A DNA stretch of 33,273 nt. It comes from Pseudomonadota bacterium (GTDB lineage Bacteria > Pseudomonadota > Alphaproteobacteria > Rhizobiales > Pleomorphomonadaceae). A program made the position numbers and the translations under genes. Positions 1 to 8,821 of this stretch are shown here, one piece after another. A model generated the notes under the pieces. The model ran no database searches. It was not told where the DNA came from and worked only from the letters and a program-made list of their open reading frames with translations. Position 1 is the stretch's first letter. Each line of letters opens with the position of its first letter. Location: the NCBI GenBank assembly GCA_018262505.1, contig JAGSYV010000098.1:1-33273 (forward strand), written 5' to 3'.

Positions 1-176
1 GTGGAGCGGTTCTGAAGTGCGGGCGGTCTGACGTGTCATTGCCAAGGCAAAGGCACGATGTGCCGGGTACGAAGACGAATTCTGCGGTGGAATAGCTCTT
101 TGAATCGAACTGGCTCGATGCAACTCTCCGCGGGCATCGGTCTGGAGCTATGTTTTGGCGGAGACGAGAAGACAGA

Positions 177-956
177 ATGGGTAAGGGTAAGGATTTCCGC
201 CCGCCGCGGCGGCGTGGCGGATTTGATGACGACGTAATGCCGTCGTTCGACATTCGTCCCGAGCGGCCGGCGCGCAGTTTCGGCGGCCCTTCGCCGTATG
301 ACAGCGCCCCGCCGGCCGGTCCGGTGGTTGAAGCGACGGTATCCTGGTTCAACCCGGAGAAGGGGTTCGGCTTTACCGCGCTCACCGACGGTTCAGGCGA
401 CGCTTTCCTGCATATTGGCCAGTTGCAGGCGGTTGGCCGCGACAGCGTGCCGCCGGGCGCCACGCTGAAGGTCCAGGTGGCCCAAGGCGCCAAGGGCAAG
501 CAGGTCGTCAAGGTGCTCGAGGTCGATGAAACGACGGCGACACCCCAGGCACCGCGCGGCCCGCGTCCGGGCGGTTTTGGTGGCGGTGATCGTGGCGGCT
601 TCGGCGGCGGCGATCGCGGCCCGCGTTCGGGTGGCTTCGGCGGTGGCGATCGTGGCGGCTTCGGCGGCGGTGATCGTGGCTTCGGTGGTGGCGGCGGCTT
701 CGGCGCCCCGCGCCCACCGCGTCGGTCGGTCGACACCTCCCAGGCGATACCGCTTGACGGCACCGTCAAATGGTTCAATCCCGAGAAGGGCTTCGGCTTC
801 GTGGCCGGCGAGGACGGTGGCAAGGACGTGTTCGTCCACATCTCCGTCCTGCAGTCGGCCGGCATGGGTCCGCTGACCGATGGTCAGCGCGTCGCCATGA
901 AGATCGTCGAAACCCCGAAGGGGCGTGAGGCAGTCGAGATCAGCCTTCTCGACTGA
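177..956 (+). CDS. Cold-shock protein with two cold-shock domains
   Basis: This is a predicted cytoplasmic single-stranded nucleic-acid-binding protein of 259 residues, probably an RNA chaperone. Cold-shock domain 1 spans about residues 50-117 and has the RNP1-like KGFGF plus AFLHI. Domain 2 spans about 193-258 and has KGFGF and VFVHI. An Arg/Gly-rich linker of about 60 residues separates them and contains a 20-residue tandem duplication. The N-terminus is basic (MGKGKDFRPPRRRGG). I chose the ATG at 177 because MGKGKDF resembles the usual start of alphaproteobacterial double-CSD proteins. The in-frame ATG at 150 would add nine residues (MFWRRREDR) and has a GGAG only two bases before it. The 149 bases upstream hold no gene I can recognise. 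Family and domains are clear. A role at low temperature is an inference from the family. Confidence 0.93.
   Translation: MGKGKDFRPPRRRGGFDDDVMPSFDIRPERPARSFGGPSPYDSAPPAGPVVEATVSWFNPEKGFGFTALTDGSGDAFLHIGQLQAVGRDSVPPGATLKVQVAQGAKGKQVVKVLEVDETTATPQAPRGPRPGGFGGGDRGGFGGGDRGPRSGGFGGGDRGGFGGGDRGFGGGGGFGAPRPPRRSVDTSQAIPLDGTVKWFNPEKGFGFVAGEDGGKDVFVHISVLQSAGMGPLTDGQRVAMKIVETPKGREAVEISLLD
558..677 (+). repeat. 60-base tandem duplication, two copies, inside the cold-shock gene
   Basis: Units 558-617 and 618-677 each encode 20 residues of the form GPRxGGFGGGDR followed by GGFGGGDR. They differ at nine codons, and eight of those differences are synonymous (mainly third-position swaps in Gly codons). The ninth is Pro to Ser. 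A further degenerate GGFGGGGGFG stretch follows. This is seen directly in the sequence. Confidence 0.95.
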
Positions 957-975
957 CCATCACGGCAACCACAAT

Positions 976-1013
976 TCTCGGGCGGCGACCCTGTCGCCGC
1001 CCGAGAGTTTTTT
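976..1013 (+). terminator. Rho-independent terminator after the cold-shock gene
   Basis: A perfect 14-base stem (976-989 with 993-1006), very GC-rich and with a three-base loop, is followed by G and six T. It starts 20 bases after the stop codon at 954-956. Confidence 0.95.
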
Positions 1014-1107
1014 AAGGCGCTGCCACGGCTCGAGCCGAACAACGTGTTCGCAGGCCATGACGGGCGAAATCTTCGGCAGACTGCCTTGGCGCTATTGAGC
1101 GCCGGTC

Positions 1108-1470
1108 TTACGGCATGCGCACCACAAATAGTTTGCGCGTCGTTTCAACCACTTCCCAGATGCCCGAAAATCCCGGTCGCAGAATGAAACTGTCACCGGT
1201 CCTGAGCACGCGTGGCGTTTCCTGGCCTGTCTCATGCACGATCGAGACGCCAGAGAGGATGGAACAGAACTCCCATTCGTCGTAGACGACCCGCCACGCG
1301 CCCGGCGTCGATTCCCAAACGCCGGCATATAGCTTTTCAGCGTCGCGCTCCTCCACCAGCCAGGTTCGGCTCCTCGGATTGCCTTTGATGACTCGATCAG
1401 GGTCGGGGCCGCCATCCTCTGGTTCGATGGCAGTGAGATCGAAGTCCAGGAACAGTGCATCGTCATCCAT
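1108..1470 (-). CDS. Small cupin-domain protein (DUF861-like)
   Basis: This 120-residue single-domain cupin resembles the Cupin_3/DUF861 family, to which (S)-ureidoglycine aminohydrolase-like proteins belong. Family features are WESTPGAWRVVYDEWEFCSILSG in the first half (WESTPG, then the EFC segment) and GDSFILRPGFSGIWEV plus TRKLFVVR at the end. The start at 1470 has a strong Shine-Dalgarno (GGGGGAGG) eight bases upstream. It lies 48 bases downstream of the amidohydrolase on the same strand, so the two are probably co-transcribed. A hairpin (1088-1093 with 1098-1103) lies just past its stop but lacks a T run. Substrate is unknown. The neighbours suggest a part in sugar-acid or related catabolism, which is inference only. 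Confidence 0.85.
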   Translation of the reverse strand: MDDDALFLDFDLTAIEPEDGGPDPDRVIKGNPRSRTWLVEERDAEKLYAGVWESTPGAWRVVYDEWEFCSILSGVSIVHETGQETPRVLRTGDSFILRPGFSGIWEVVETTRKLFVVRMP

Positions 1471-1518
1471 GGCGAACCTCCCCCGTCTGCCGCAACCTAC
1501 AACAGTCGCACACCCTCG

Positions 1519-2376
1519 TCAGCCGATCCCGTAGACGCGGGTGGCGTTGCCGTAGAATAGCTTTTCCCGCTCCGTCTCGCTCGCCCCTTCGACAAGGCGG
1601 TGGATCGCTTCGACCCATTCGGTGAGCGAAGCGTGCTGTGCCGACCATGGCCAGTCGCTTCCCCAGACCACACGATCCCAGCCGAAGGCTTCAATGGTGG
1701 TTTCGATCACTGGCCGCAGGTCATCGGGAGTCCAGCCATCGCCAACCGTGGCGATGACGCCGGATATTTTCGCGACGACGCCGGGCCGTCGGGCAAGCTC
1801 GACGAGCGCCGTTTTCCAGGCTGCAAACAGGTCCGGTCTCGATGCCGAGCCGCCGCCGCAATGATCGAGCACGAAGGCGACGCCGGGGCAGGCATCGACG
1901 AGTTCGGCAGCCAGGCCGAGTTGGTCCGCGCGCACGCAGATATCGAAGGTGAGACCGGTCCCGGCGAGGCGGTTGACGTTTTCACGGAATGTCTGCGCTC
2001 GTGAAAGGTCATCGGGCACCACGTGCAGAATACGACGAAAGCCGCGGACGAAAGGATCCGCGCGAGCACGTTCGATCTGGGCGGCAAAGCCAGCTTCTTC
2101 CGGTCTTGCATTGGCAACGGCGGCGCGAATGCGGCGGAAGGGGCCACCGGCAAGGCTGCGAATGAACTCGACCTCGCGATCCATATCCGCCTCGACGACA
2201 TCCACTTCCATATGAAGGCAATCGGTGACGCCGAGCGGATGCGCCTCGGCAGCGTAAAGTTCGTAGGTCCAATCGTGCGCGGCGAGCGTTGGTTCGCCGC
2301 CAAGCCAGGCATAAGCCAGACTATTCCGGTAGATGAGGTGCAGATGCGTATCGATCAGGCGCATTGGAAGGCTCAT
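1519..2376 (-). CDS. Amidohydrolase family protein, lactonase-like
   Basis: This 285-residue metal-dependent hydrolase belongs to the Amidohydro_2 group (PF04909), which includes L-fuconolactonase-type sugar-lactone hydrolases. The metal-binding HxH is near the N-terminus (IDTHLH, His11 and His13). LDHCGG in the middle and WGSDWPW near the C-terminus supply the later conserved His and Asp. The open frame extends to 2631, but that would overlap the divergent FAH gene and add 85 unrelated residues, so I place the start at ATG 2376. The ATG at 2364 (MRLIDTHLH) is also possible, and neither has a strong ribosome site. It heads a likely two-gene unit with the cupin and is divergent from the FAH-family gene. 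A lactonase in a fucose- or rhamnose-like oxidative pathway is a reasonable inference. The actual substrate is not visible. Confidence 0.85.
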   Translation of the reverse strand: MSLPMRLIDTHLHLIYRNSLAYAWLGGEPTLAAHDWTYELYAAEAHPLGVTDCLHMEVDVVEADMDREVEFIRSLAGGPFRRIRAAVANARPEEAGFAAQIERARADPFVRGFRRILHVVPDDLSRAQTFRENVNRLAGTGLTFDICVRADQLGLAAELVDACPGVAFVLDHCGGGSASRPDLFAAWKTALVELARRPGVVAKISGVIATVGDGWTPDDLRPVIETTIEAFGWDRVVWGSDWPWSAQHASLTEWVEAIHRLVEGASETEREKLFYGNATRVYGIG

Positions 2377-2528
2377 GAGGGGCTCGGCAAACAGAGGGCA
2401 GCATCCGGTTACGCTGGAACAGTAAAGGAAAAAAGCGAGGTCAGGAGCCCGACGAAGGTTGCAAGCGACAACGAGAGGGCGAGGAAGGCGGCCACTCGCC
2501 GCTTCCCGCCGTGATCGTCCTGCGATAG

Positions 2529-2548
2529 AAGCGGAGACCGCTTTTTTT
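2529..2548 (+). terminator. Terminator-like hairpin in the leader of the FAH-family gene
   Basis: A six-base stem (AAGCGG 2529-2534 with CCGCTT 2538-2543) with loop AGA runs into a stretch of T up to 2548. It ends two bases before the Shine-Dalgarno AGGA (2551-2554) of the gene starting at 2563. No plus-strand gene precedes it, so it would act on the FAH leader transcript itself or on read-through. The structure is seen; an attenuator role is inferred. Confidence 0.5.
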
Positions 2549-2562
2549 CCAGGACGATCCTC

Positions 2563-3350
2563 ATGAAGCTTATTCGCCATGGCGCTGTCGGCGCCGAAAA
2601 GCCAGGCCTCGTTGACGCTGCCGGCCGCCACCGCGATCTTTCAACTCACGTTGCCGACCTGTCGGGCGCGGCCTTGTCGAGGGCCTCGCTCGCAGCTCTC
2701 GCCGCCATCGACCCGGAGAGCTTGCCGCTGGTGCCGGAAGGCACACGTCTCGGCGCGCCAGTAGCCGGCACGCGCAATTTCATTGCCGTCGGCATGAACT
2801 ACGCCGACCACGCCGCCGAGACGGGTGGCACGGTGCCGCGCGAGCCACTTCTGTTCAGCAAAGCGCCCAACTGCATCGTCGGCCCGAATGACGACATCCT
2901 GATCCCACCGGGCGCCACCAAGCTCGACTGGGAAGTGGAGCTCGCAATCGTCATTGGCGAGACCGCTTGGCAAGTCGAAGAGGCTGCCGCTTTCAACCAC
3001 GTTGCCGGCTTCGTGATGTGTAACGACGTCTCCGAGCGCGCTTTCCAGATGGAAGGCACGGGGCAATGGCTGAAGGGCAAGAGCGCCCCAACCTTCGGCC
3101 CGCTCGGTCCTTGGCTGGTTACGCCCGATGAGATCGCCGATGTGCAGGCGCTGGCCATGGAGCTCGATCTCAACGGCGCGCCACGCCAGCGCGGCAACAC
3201 GGCCACCATGGTGTTCGGCGTCCGCACGCTGGTATCCTACGTGTCGCGCTTCGTTCAGCTCGATCCGGGCGACGTCATTACCACCGGGACGTGCTGAGGC
3301 TCACCGTTGAGGGGCTCGGTGAGCAGCGGCAGATAGTCGCCGATTACTGA
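2563..3350 (+). pseudogene. Fumarylacetoacetate-hydrolase-family gene with internal deletion and frameshift
   Basis: The intact frame runs from ATG 2563 (AGGA eight bases upstream) to TGA 3297, 244 residues. It matches the FAH family, close to 2,4-diketo-3-deoxy-L-fuconate hydrolases: NYADHA, the metal-binding DWEVELAIVIG, CNDVSERAFQ, and KGKSAPTFGPLGPW. After GDVITTGT the family normally continues PPGVG...KPP...L.GD and then a final strand. Here the next codons are TGC TGA. The family's C-terminal end (VLRLTVEGLGEQRQIVADY, stop 3348-3350) is encoded at 3291-3350 in another frame. About 18 conserved residues are missing, which with the frame change fits a loss of about 55 bases. Catalytic ligands remain but the C-terminal strand is lost, so function is doubtful. 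Its last 7 bases overlap the convergent GntR gene. A sequencing or assembly error is the alternative. Confidence 0.88.
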
Positions 3351-4255
3351 GCCTCGTCGGTCGCTGCCAGGGCGGCCGGCGATAGCGACTGCATCAGTGA
3401 CAAACGCGCCGACGAGAGATGGGACCGGCAGGCGGCTTCGACGGCGTCCGGCCGGCGCGTCTTGAGCGCCTCGATATAATCGAGATGCTCGAGAATCGCC
3501 TTGCCGTTACGCTCACGGGCATTCGATTTGTTCCACTGGTAGTGGTAGTGGAAAACGATGGCGATGATATCGTAGAAATCGACGATGAACCGGTTGTTCG
3601 AAGCCTGCTGGATCAGCCGATGCAGACGGTCGTCGAGTTCTGAAAATTCGAGATAGCGGCTGTCGATATCGGCGAGCACGTCGACATGGGCGCGGCGCAG
3701 GGCTTCGAGTTCGATCCAAGCGGGATCGTCAGCCGGCAGCTTGACAAAGGCGGCAGCTGACTTCAGCTCGAACATTTCGCGCACGTCGATGAGTTCCTCG
3801 GCGAATTGCCGCGTGAATCCCTTCAGCACCCAATGACTGTTCGGCCGCTTCTCGATGAGTCCGAAGCGGCTGAAGCGGATCAGGAATTCGCGCACCGAAG
3901 TCGTGCCGACACCGATCTCGCGGGCGAGCTCCAATTCGTTGATCTGCATGCCGGGTTCGGCGCCTCCCATCAGGATGCGCTTCATGAAGGTGCGTTCAAT
4001 CACCTCCGCCAGCGAGTTGGTTTCATGTTCGGGAAAGAAATCGGCCTTGACTGGCGGTCGCTGCACCGCCTTGGAGCGCTTGTTCCATTCGATAAGACCG
4101 GCTTCGACCATTTGCGACAGGATGGAGCGTACCGTCGTCCGAGACACGCCGAGCAAATTGCAGAGCTCCGGTTCGGAGGGCAAACTTTCGCCCACCACCA
4201 ACAGCTGCAAACATCTGTTATAAGCGTCCTTGAAGACGGTATTCTGCTTCGGCAT
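3344..4255 (-). CDS. GntR-family regulator with FCD domain and two predicted winged-helix modules
   Basis: This is a predicted DNA-binding regulator of 303 residues. Residues about 1-65 contain a GntR-like winged helix (LPSEPELCNLLGVSRTTVRS). Residues about 80-150 contain a second GntR-type module (INELELAREIGVGTTSVREF, then FGLIEKRPN). Residues about 155-290 form an FCD ligand-binding domain with the usual polar residues (ELDDRLHRLI, FHYHYQW, CRSHL), which commonly bind a metal and an organic acid. I chose ATG 4255 because AGGGGAA lies just upstream; the open frame continues to 4300. It ends against the FAH-family gene and is transcribed away from the ABC importer at 5047. That layout suggests control of the importer and the lactonase/FAH genes, but no ligand can be named. 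Confidence 0.88.
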   Translation of the reverse strand: MPKQNTVFKDAYNRCLQLLVVGESLPSEPELCNLLGVSRTTVRSILSQMVEAGLIEWNKRSKAVQRPPVKADFFPEHETNSLAEVIERTFMKRILMGGAEPGMQINELELAREIGVGTTSVREFLIRFSRFGLIEKRPNSHWVLKGFTRQFAEELIDVREMFELKSAAAFVKLPADDPAWIELEALRRAHVDVLADIDSRYLEFSELDDRLHRLIQQASNNRFIVDFYDIIAIVFHYHYQWNKSNARERNGKAILEHLDYIEALKTRRPDAVEAACRSHLSSARLSLMQSLSPAALAATDEAQ

Positions 4256-4667
4256 GTTCCCCTCGTTTCCAGCCGTGCCCACCAATCGCCGAGGCGCCAA
4301 GCCGTCCGGATCGTGTTGCCAAACCTTGCTTTCCCGTCGCCCCTCGGGAGGGAGCCCGCAGTTTCCGGGTTGCTACCCTGAAAGCACTGCGCTTCCGGAC
4401 CGAGCCGCATAGAGCCACTAACCTGCCAGGCGCGGATTGGGCTGCACATTATCGACAAAGAACACAAAGCGGAATTGGTCTTTTGCCAACGGCTTGACGA
4501 AAGGTCGATGACCGGACCACAGCCGCTCTTGGCATTCCTTGGGCGTGTTCAAGTGAGCCTTTTGGCTAAGGCAGGCTTCAGACGGACGCGTCGCAGACTA
4601 GTCAATATGTGCGACAATCGCCCCTAATGGAATTTATTTATTTTACTGAGATATACACGGAACAAAT

Positions 4668-4813
4668 GTTTCATGCATCATATTGGCCAAAAGTCGATAT
4701 CACCATTTAACATATTGATTCACAATCGATTGGTTCATATTGAAACGATATGAAACGTTCTGATAATTGGAAAATACGGAAGATGGTCTGGACAGTGAAA
4801 CAAGTTCGTTTCA
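4668..4813. promoter_or_regulatory. Cluster of TGAAAC/GTTTCA motifs, possible operator array
   Basis: TGAAAC occurs at 4741-4746, 4751-4756 and 4796-4801, and its complement GTTTCA at 4668-4673 and 4808-4813. The last pair forms an 18-base inverted repeat with six-base arms and a six-base spacer (4796-4813). A second inverted repeat, TTCATAT-N7-ATATGAA, spans 4734-4754. The density in an AT-rich gap next to a GntR-family gene suggests a binding region, but no binding site for this regulator is known to me. Confidence 0.45.
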
Positions 4814-4922
4814 TTTTTACATGGAATGCGGTAAGAAGTTGTCGTCCAGCTTGGTTTACCGGCAGTCCTGGCAAATACGGGTAGAATCGACCAATAGGTC
4901 GGTGGCCCCTGGCTTGCAGGCC

Positions 4923-4949
4923 TTGCACCGGTGGGGAGTTTCGGATAAT
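4923..4949 (+). promoter_or_regulatory. Possible sigma-70 promoter of the ABC importer
   Basis: TTGCAC (4923-4928) and GATAAT (4944-4949) resemble -35 and -10 elements, but the 15-base spacing is short. Transcription from here would leave a leader of about 90 bases containing the inverted repeat at 4977-5011. Confidence 0.35.
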
Positions 4950-4976
4950 TGTCGTCTGTCGCTGTTTTTTATCGAT

Positions 4977-5011
4977 AAAGTCCGAAAGCTGAGGAGCATC
5001 GATCGGACTTT
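4977..5011 (+). promoter_or_regulatory. Inverted repeat in the importer leader
   Basis: AAAGTCCGA (4977-4985) is perfectly complementary to TCGGACTTT (5003-5011) across a 17-base loop. It ends 35 bases before the ATG at 5047. ATCGAT occurs at 4971-4976 and again at 4998-5003. It could be a regulator site below the promoter or an mRNA hairpin. Confidence 0.5.
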
Positions 5012-5046
5012 GTCGGAAGCGACCTTGATCTCGGGAGGATCGCACC

Positions 5047-6033
5047 ATGAAAGCTGTTGGCATTACACGTCGCACGCTTGTCGCCCTGGCCGGCGCCGTC
5101 GCACTATCGGCCATCGCGCCGGTTGCTGCGCAGGCTGAAACCTACACGATTCCGATTATCGTCAAGGACACCACCTCCTTCTACTGGCAGATCGTGCTGG
5201 CCGGCGCCCGCAAGGCTGGCGCGGATCTCGGCGTGAACGTGCCTGAGCTCGGCGCTCAGTCCGAAGCCGACATCAACGGCCAGATCTCGATCATTGAAAA
5301 CGCCGTTTCCTCGGGCGCCAATGCGCTCGTCGTGGCGCCGACCGAATTCAAAGCGCTCGGCAAGCCGATCGATGAAGCTGCCAAGACCGTGCCGGTTATC
5401 GGCATCGACTCGGCCGCTGACTCCAAGGCCTTCACTTCGTTCCTGACCACCGACAACGTCCAGGGCGGCCGCATCGCCGCCGACGGTCTTGCCGCTGCGA
5501 TCGGCGCCGCCAATGGCGGCAAGGTGGAGGGCGATGTCGCCCTTATCACCAATCTGCCGGGCGCCGGCTCGCTCGAGCAGCGCGCCAAGGGCTTCAAGGA
5601 AGAGCTGGCCGCCAAGTATCCCGGCCTCAAGCTGGTGGCCGACAAGGTCGGCGACGGTCAGGCGACCACCGCCCTCAACATCATGACCGATCTTCTGACC
5701 GCCAACCCCAACCTCAAGGGCGTGTTTGCCTCGAACCTGATCGCCGCCCAGGGTGCTGGTCAGGCCATCGCCGAGAACAAGCTCGGCGACAAGGTCGGGT
5801 TGATCGGCTTCGACAACGACGACAAGCTGGTCGGTTTCCTGAAGGACGGCGTGATCGACGCGCTCGTCGTGCAGGACCCGTATCGCATGGGCTACGACGG
5901 CATCAAGACGGCGCTCGCCGCCGTCAAGAAGGAGAAGGTGGAAGCCTTCGTCGACACCGGTGCCAATCTGGTGACCACGGCCAATATGAATGAGCCGCGC
6001 GCTCAGGAACTGCTGTATCCGAAAGTGAAGTAA
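5047..6033 (+). CDS. Sugar ABC transporter substrate-binding protein (ribose type)
   Basis: This is a periplasmic binding protein of 328 residues in the PBP1/LacI-like family (Peripla_BP_4). It has an N-terminal signal peptide with cleavage expected after AQA at residue 30. The stretch TRRTLVALAGA has an arginine pair reminiscent of a Tat signal, though Sec export is equally possible. The mature part shows the family layout: FYWQIVLAGARKAG, an ALVVAPTEF segment, VIGIDSAADSKAFTSFLTTDNVQGG, VFASNLIAAQGAGQAI, VGLIGFDNDD and ALVVQDPYRMGYDGI. The ribosome site GGGAGGA lies eight bases before ATG 5047. It is the first gene of the importer operon, followed by ATPase and permease. The sugar cannot be read from the sequence. 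A pentose, deoxyhexose or related sugar would fit the nearby lactonase and FAH-family genes. Confidence 0.93.
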   Translation: MKAVGITRRTLVALAGAVALSAIAPVAAQAETYTIPIIVKDTTSFYWQIVLAGARKAGADLGVNVPELGAQSEADINGQISIIENAVSSGANALVVAPTEFKALGKPIDEAAKTVPVIGIDSAADSKAFTSFLTTDNVQGGRIAADGLAAAIGAANGGKVEGDVALITNLPGAGSLEQRAKGFKEELAAKYPGLKLVADKVGDGQATTALNIMTDLLTANPNLKGVFASNLIAAQGAGQAIAENKLGDKVGLIGFDNDDKLVGFLKDGVIDALVVQDPYRMGYDGIKTALAAVKKEKVEAFVDTGANLVTTANMNEPRAQELLYPKVK

Positions 6034-6039
6034 GCGAGG

Positions 6040-6083
6040 CTCCAGCGTCCGGAGGTCCTGAATGGAGCCTCCGGACGTTTGGA
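6040..6083 (+). terminator. Intercistronic stem-loop between binding protein and ATPase genes
   Basis: A 10-base perfect stem (6046-6055 with 6068-6077) is extended by a second five-base pairing (CTCCA with TGGAG) after a small bulge. No long T run follows. Such hairpins after binding-protein genes commonly stabilise the upstream message or partly stop transcription, giving more binding protein than membrane parts. The structure is seen; the effect is inferred. Confidence 0.6.
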
Positions 6084-6212
6084 GACGCTGTGCCGGATTT
6101 CACGTCCGGCACCTTCTCATGCGAGCCAGGCCGTGGCCCGCGCCAGTGTTGCCGGCTTGGCCGGGGACCGCGGCGGTGCATGCCTTGCATTTCCAATTGA
6201 GGCGGGTCGATC

Positions 6213-7745
<1,533 letters not shown>

Positions 7746-7772
7746 ACGAGGAACGTTCACGGGGGGAAATTC

Positions 7773-8741
7773 ATGTCCACGGATACCAAGACGGCGACGG
7801 TCGTCCGCAAAAGCAGCGCTAACTGGATGTTCGGCCTGACGCTGATCGGACTTCTGCTTGCCATGTGCATCGTCCTCAGCCTGACGACCAAGAGCTTTCT
7901 GACCGAAGCCAATATCATGAACCTGATGCGTCAGGGCTCGATGATCGCCATCCTGGCCGTCGGCGAGACCTTCGTCATCATCACAACGGGCATCGACCTT
8001 TCGGTTGGCGCGGTGGTCGGCTTCTGTACCGTCATTGCCGCCTGGCTGTTGACCCACGACTTTTCGATCACGACGACGATCATCGTCACACTGGCCGTCG
8101 GCGTCGCCATCGGCATGTTTCATGGCTTCGGCATTGTGCAGATGGGTCTACCACCCTTCATCATCACGTTGGCAACGTTGACCTCGCTGCGCGGCATCGG
8201 CCTGCTGGTTACCAACGGTGCCACCATCAACATCGTCAACGACACCTTCACCGAGTTCTCGCGCAACGACTTCGTGGGACTGCCGAACTTATTCTGGATG
8301 GTGATCCTGGTCGGCATACCGGCCTACATCTTCCTCCATCACAGTCGCTATGGCCGCTACATCTTCGCCGTCGGCTCCAACATGGAGGCGGCTCGCCTCT
8401 CCGGCGTCAATGTCAAGCTGACCGTCTACCTTGCCTATACGCTGTCCTCCACTTGCGCGGCCTTCGTCGGTCTGCTGCTCGCCGCTCGCATCGGCGTCGG
8501 CAACGCGATGCAGGCCGACGGCTGGGAGCTGCAGGCGATTGCGTCGTCGGTGATCGGCGGGACGTCGCTGTTCGGCGCGATCGGTTCGGTGCACGGTCCG
8601 CTGATCGGCGCCTTCATTCTCGCCACGATCAACAATGGCGCAAACCTCCTGAACGTCAACTCGTTCTGGCAGCGCATCATCACCGGTCTCTTGATCATCC
8701 TGATCGTCTACTTCGACCAGTTGCGCCGCCGTCGCGGATAA
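7773..8741 (+). CDS. Sugar ABC transporter permease (RbsC type)
   Basis: This integral inner-membrane protein of 322 residues belongs to the BPD_transp_2 family (PF02653). Many hydrophobic segments run throughout, starting at residues 19-40. Conserved pieces are VGETFVIITTGIDLSVGAVV, the VGSNMEAARLSGVNV cytoplasmic loop that contacts the ATPase, and SVIGGTSLFGAIGSV followed by GPLIGAFILATINNG. GGGGGGAAA stands just before ATG 7773. It is the last gene of the importer operon and is followed by a strong terminator. A single permease gene fits a homodimeric channel, as in other ribose-type systems. Confidence 0.94.
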   Translation: MSTDTKTATVVRKSSANWMFGLTLIGLLLAMCIVLSLTTKSFLTEANIMNLMRQGSMIAILAVGETFVIITTGIDLSVGAVVGFCTVIAAWLLTHDFSITTTIIVTLAVGVAIGMFHGFGIVQMGLPPFIITLATLTSLRGIGLLVTNGATINIVNDTFTEFSRNDFVGLPNLFWMVILVGIPAYIFLHHSRYGRYIFAVGSNMEAARLSGVNVKLTVYLAYTLSSTCAAFVGLLLAARIGVGNAMQADGWELQAIASSVIGGTSLFGAIGSVHGPLIGAFILATINNGANLLNVNSFWQRIITGLLIILIVYFDQLRRRRG

Positions 8742-8764
8742 CGTTGGCGCGCAGATGCAGGAAA

Positions 8765-8801
8765 GGCGGTGGAACCCCGGGGTTCCACCGCCATTTTCTT
8801 T
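8765..8801 (+). terminator. Strong terminator shared by convergent permease and kinase genes
   Basis: Positions 8765-8792 form a perfect 28-base palindrome (14-base arms), followed on the plus strand by ATTTTCTTT. On the minus strand the stem is followed by TTTCC, so it may also stop the kinase transcript that ends at 8822. Confidence 0.92.
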
Positions 8802-8821
8802 GAATCGTCACGGAGTTCTCG

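Larger units (their letters stand above)
4256..5046. other. Long divergent intergenic region upstream of the sugar importer
   Basis: These 791 bases separate the GntR start (4255) from the importer start (5047). The frames open here are short and resemble no protein family I know. About 4620-4830 is clearly AT-richer than the rest of the window and carries repeated TGAAAC/GTTTCA motifs. About 4920-5046 holds a possible promoter, a 9-base inverted repeat and the ribosome site GGGAGGA. In 4256-4619 I see nothing specific. Confidence 0.7.

Noticed and set aside
39..50. TTGCC-AA-GGCAA near the window start as an operator or hairpin
   Set aside because: The five-base arms with a two-base centre are too weak a signal, and the upstream gene context is missing.
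1088..1103. GGCGCT/AGCGCC hairpin after the cupin gene as a terminator
   Set aside because: The stem is only six bases and no T run follows on the minus strand.
4707..5138. Overlapping frames of 120-135 codons in the gap before the importer
   Set aside because: They cover promoter-like DNA, overlap the binding-protein start, and show no domain or convincing ribosome site.
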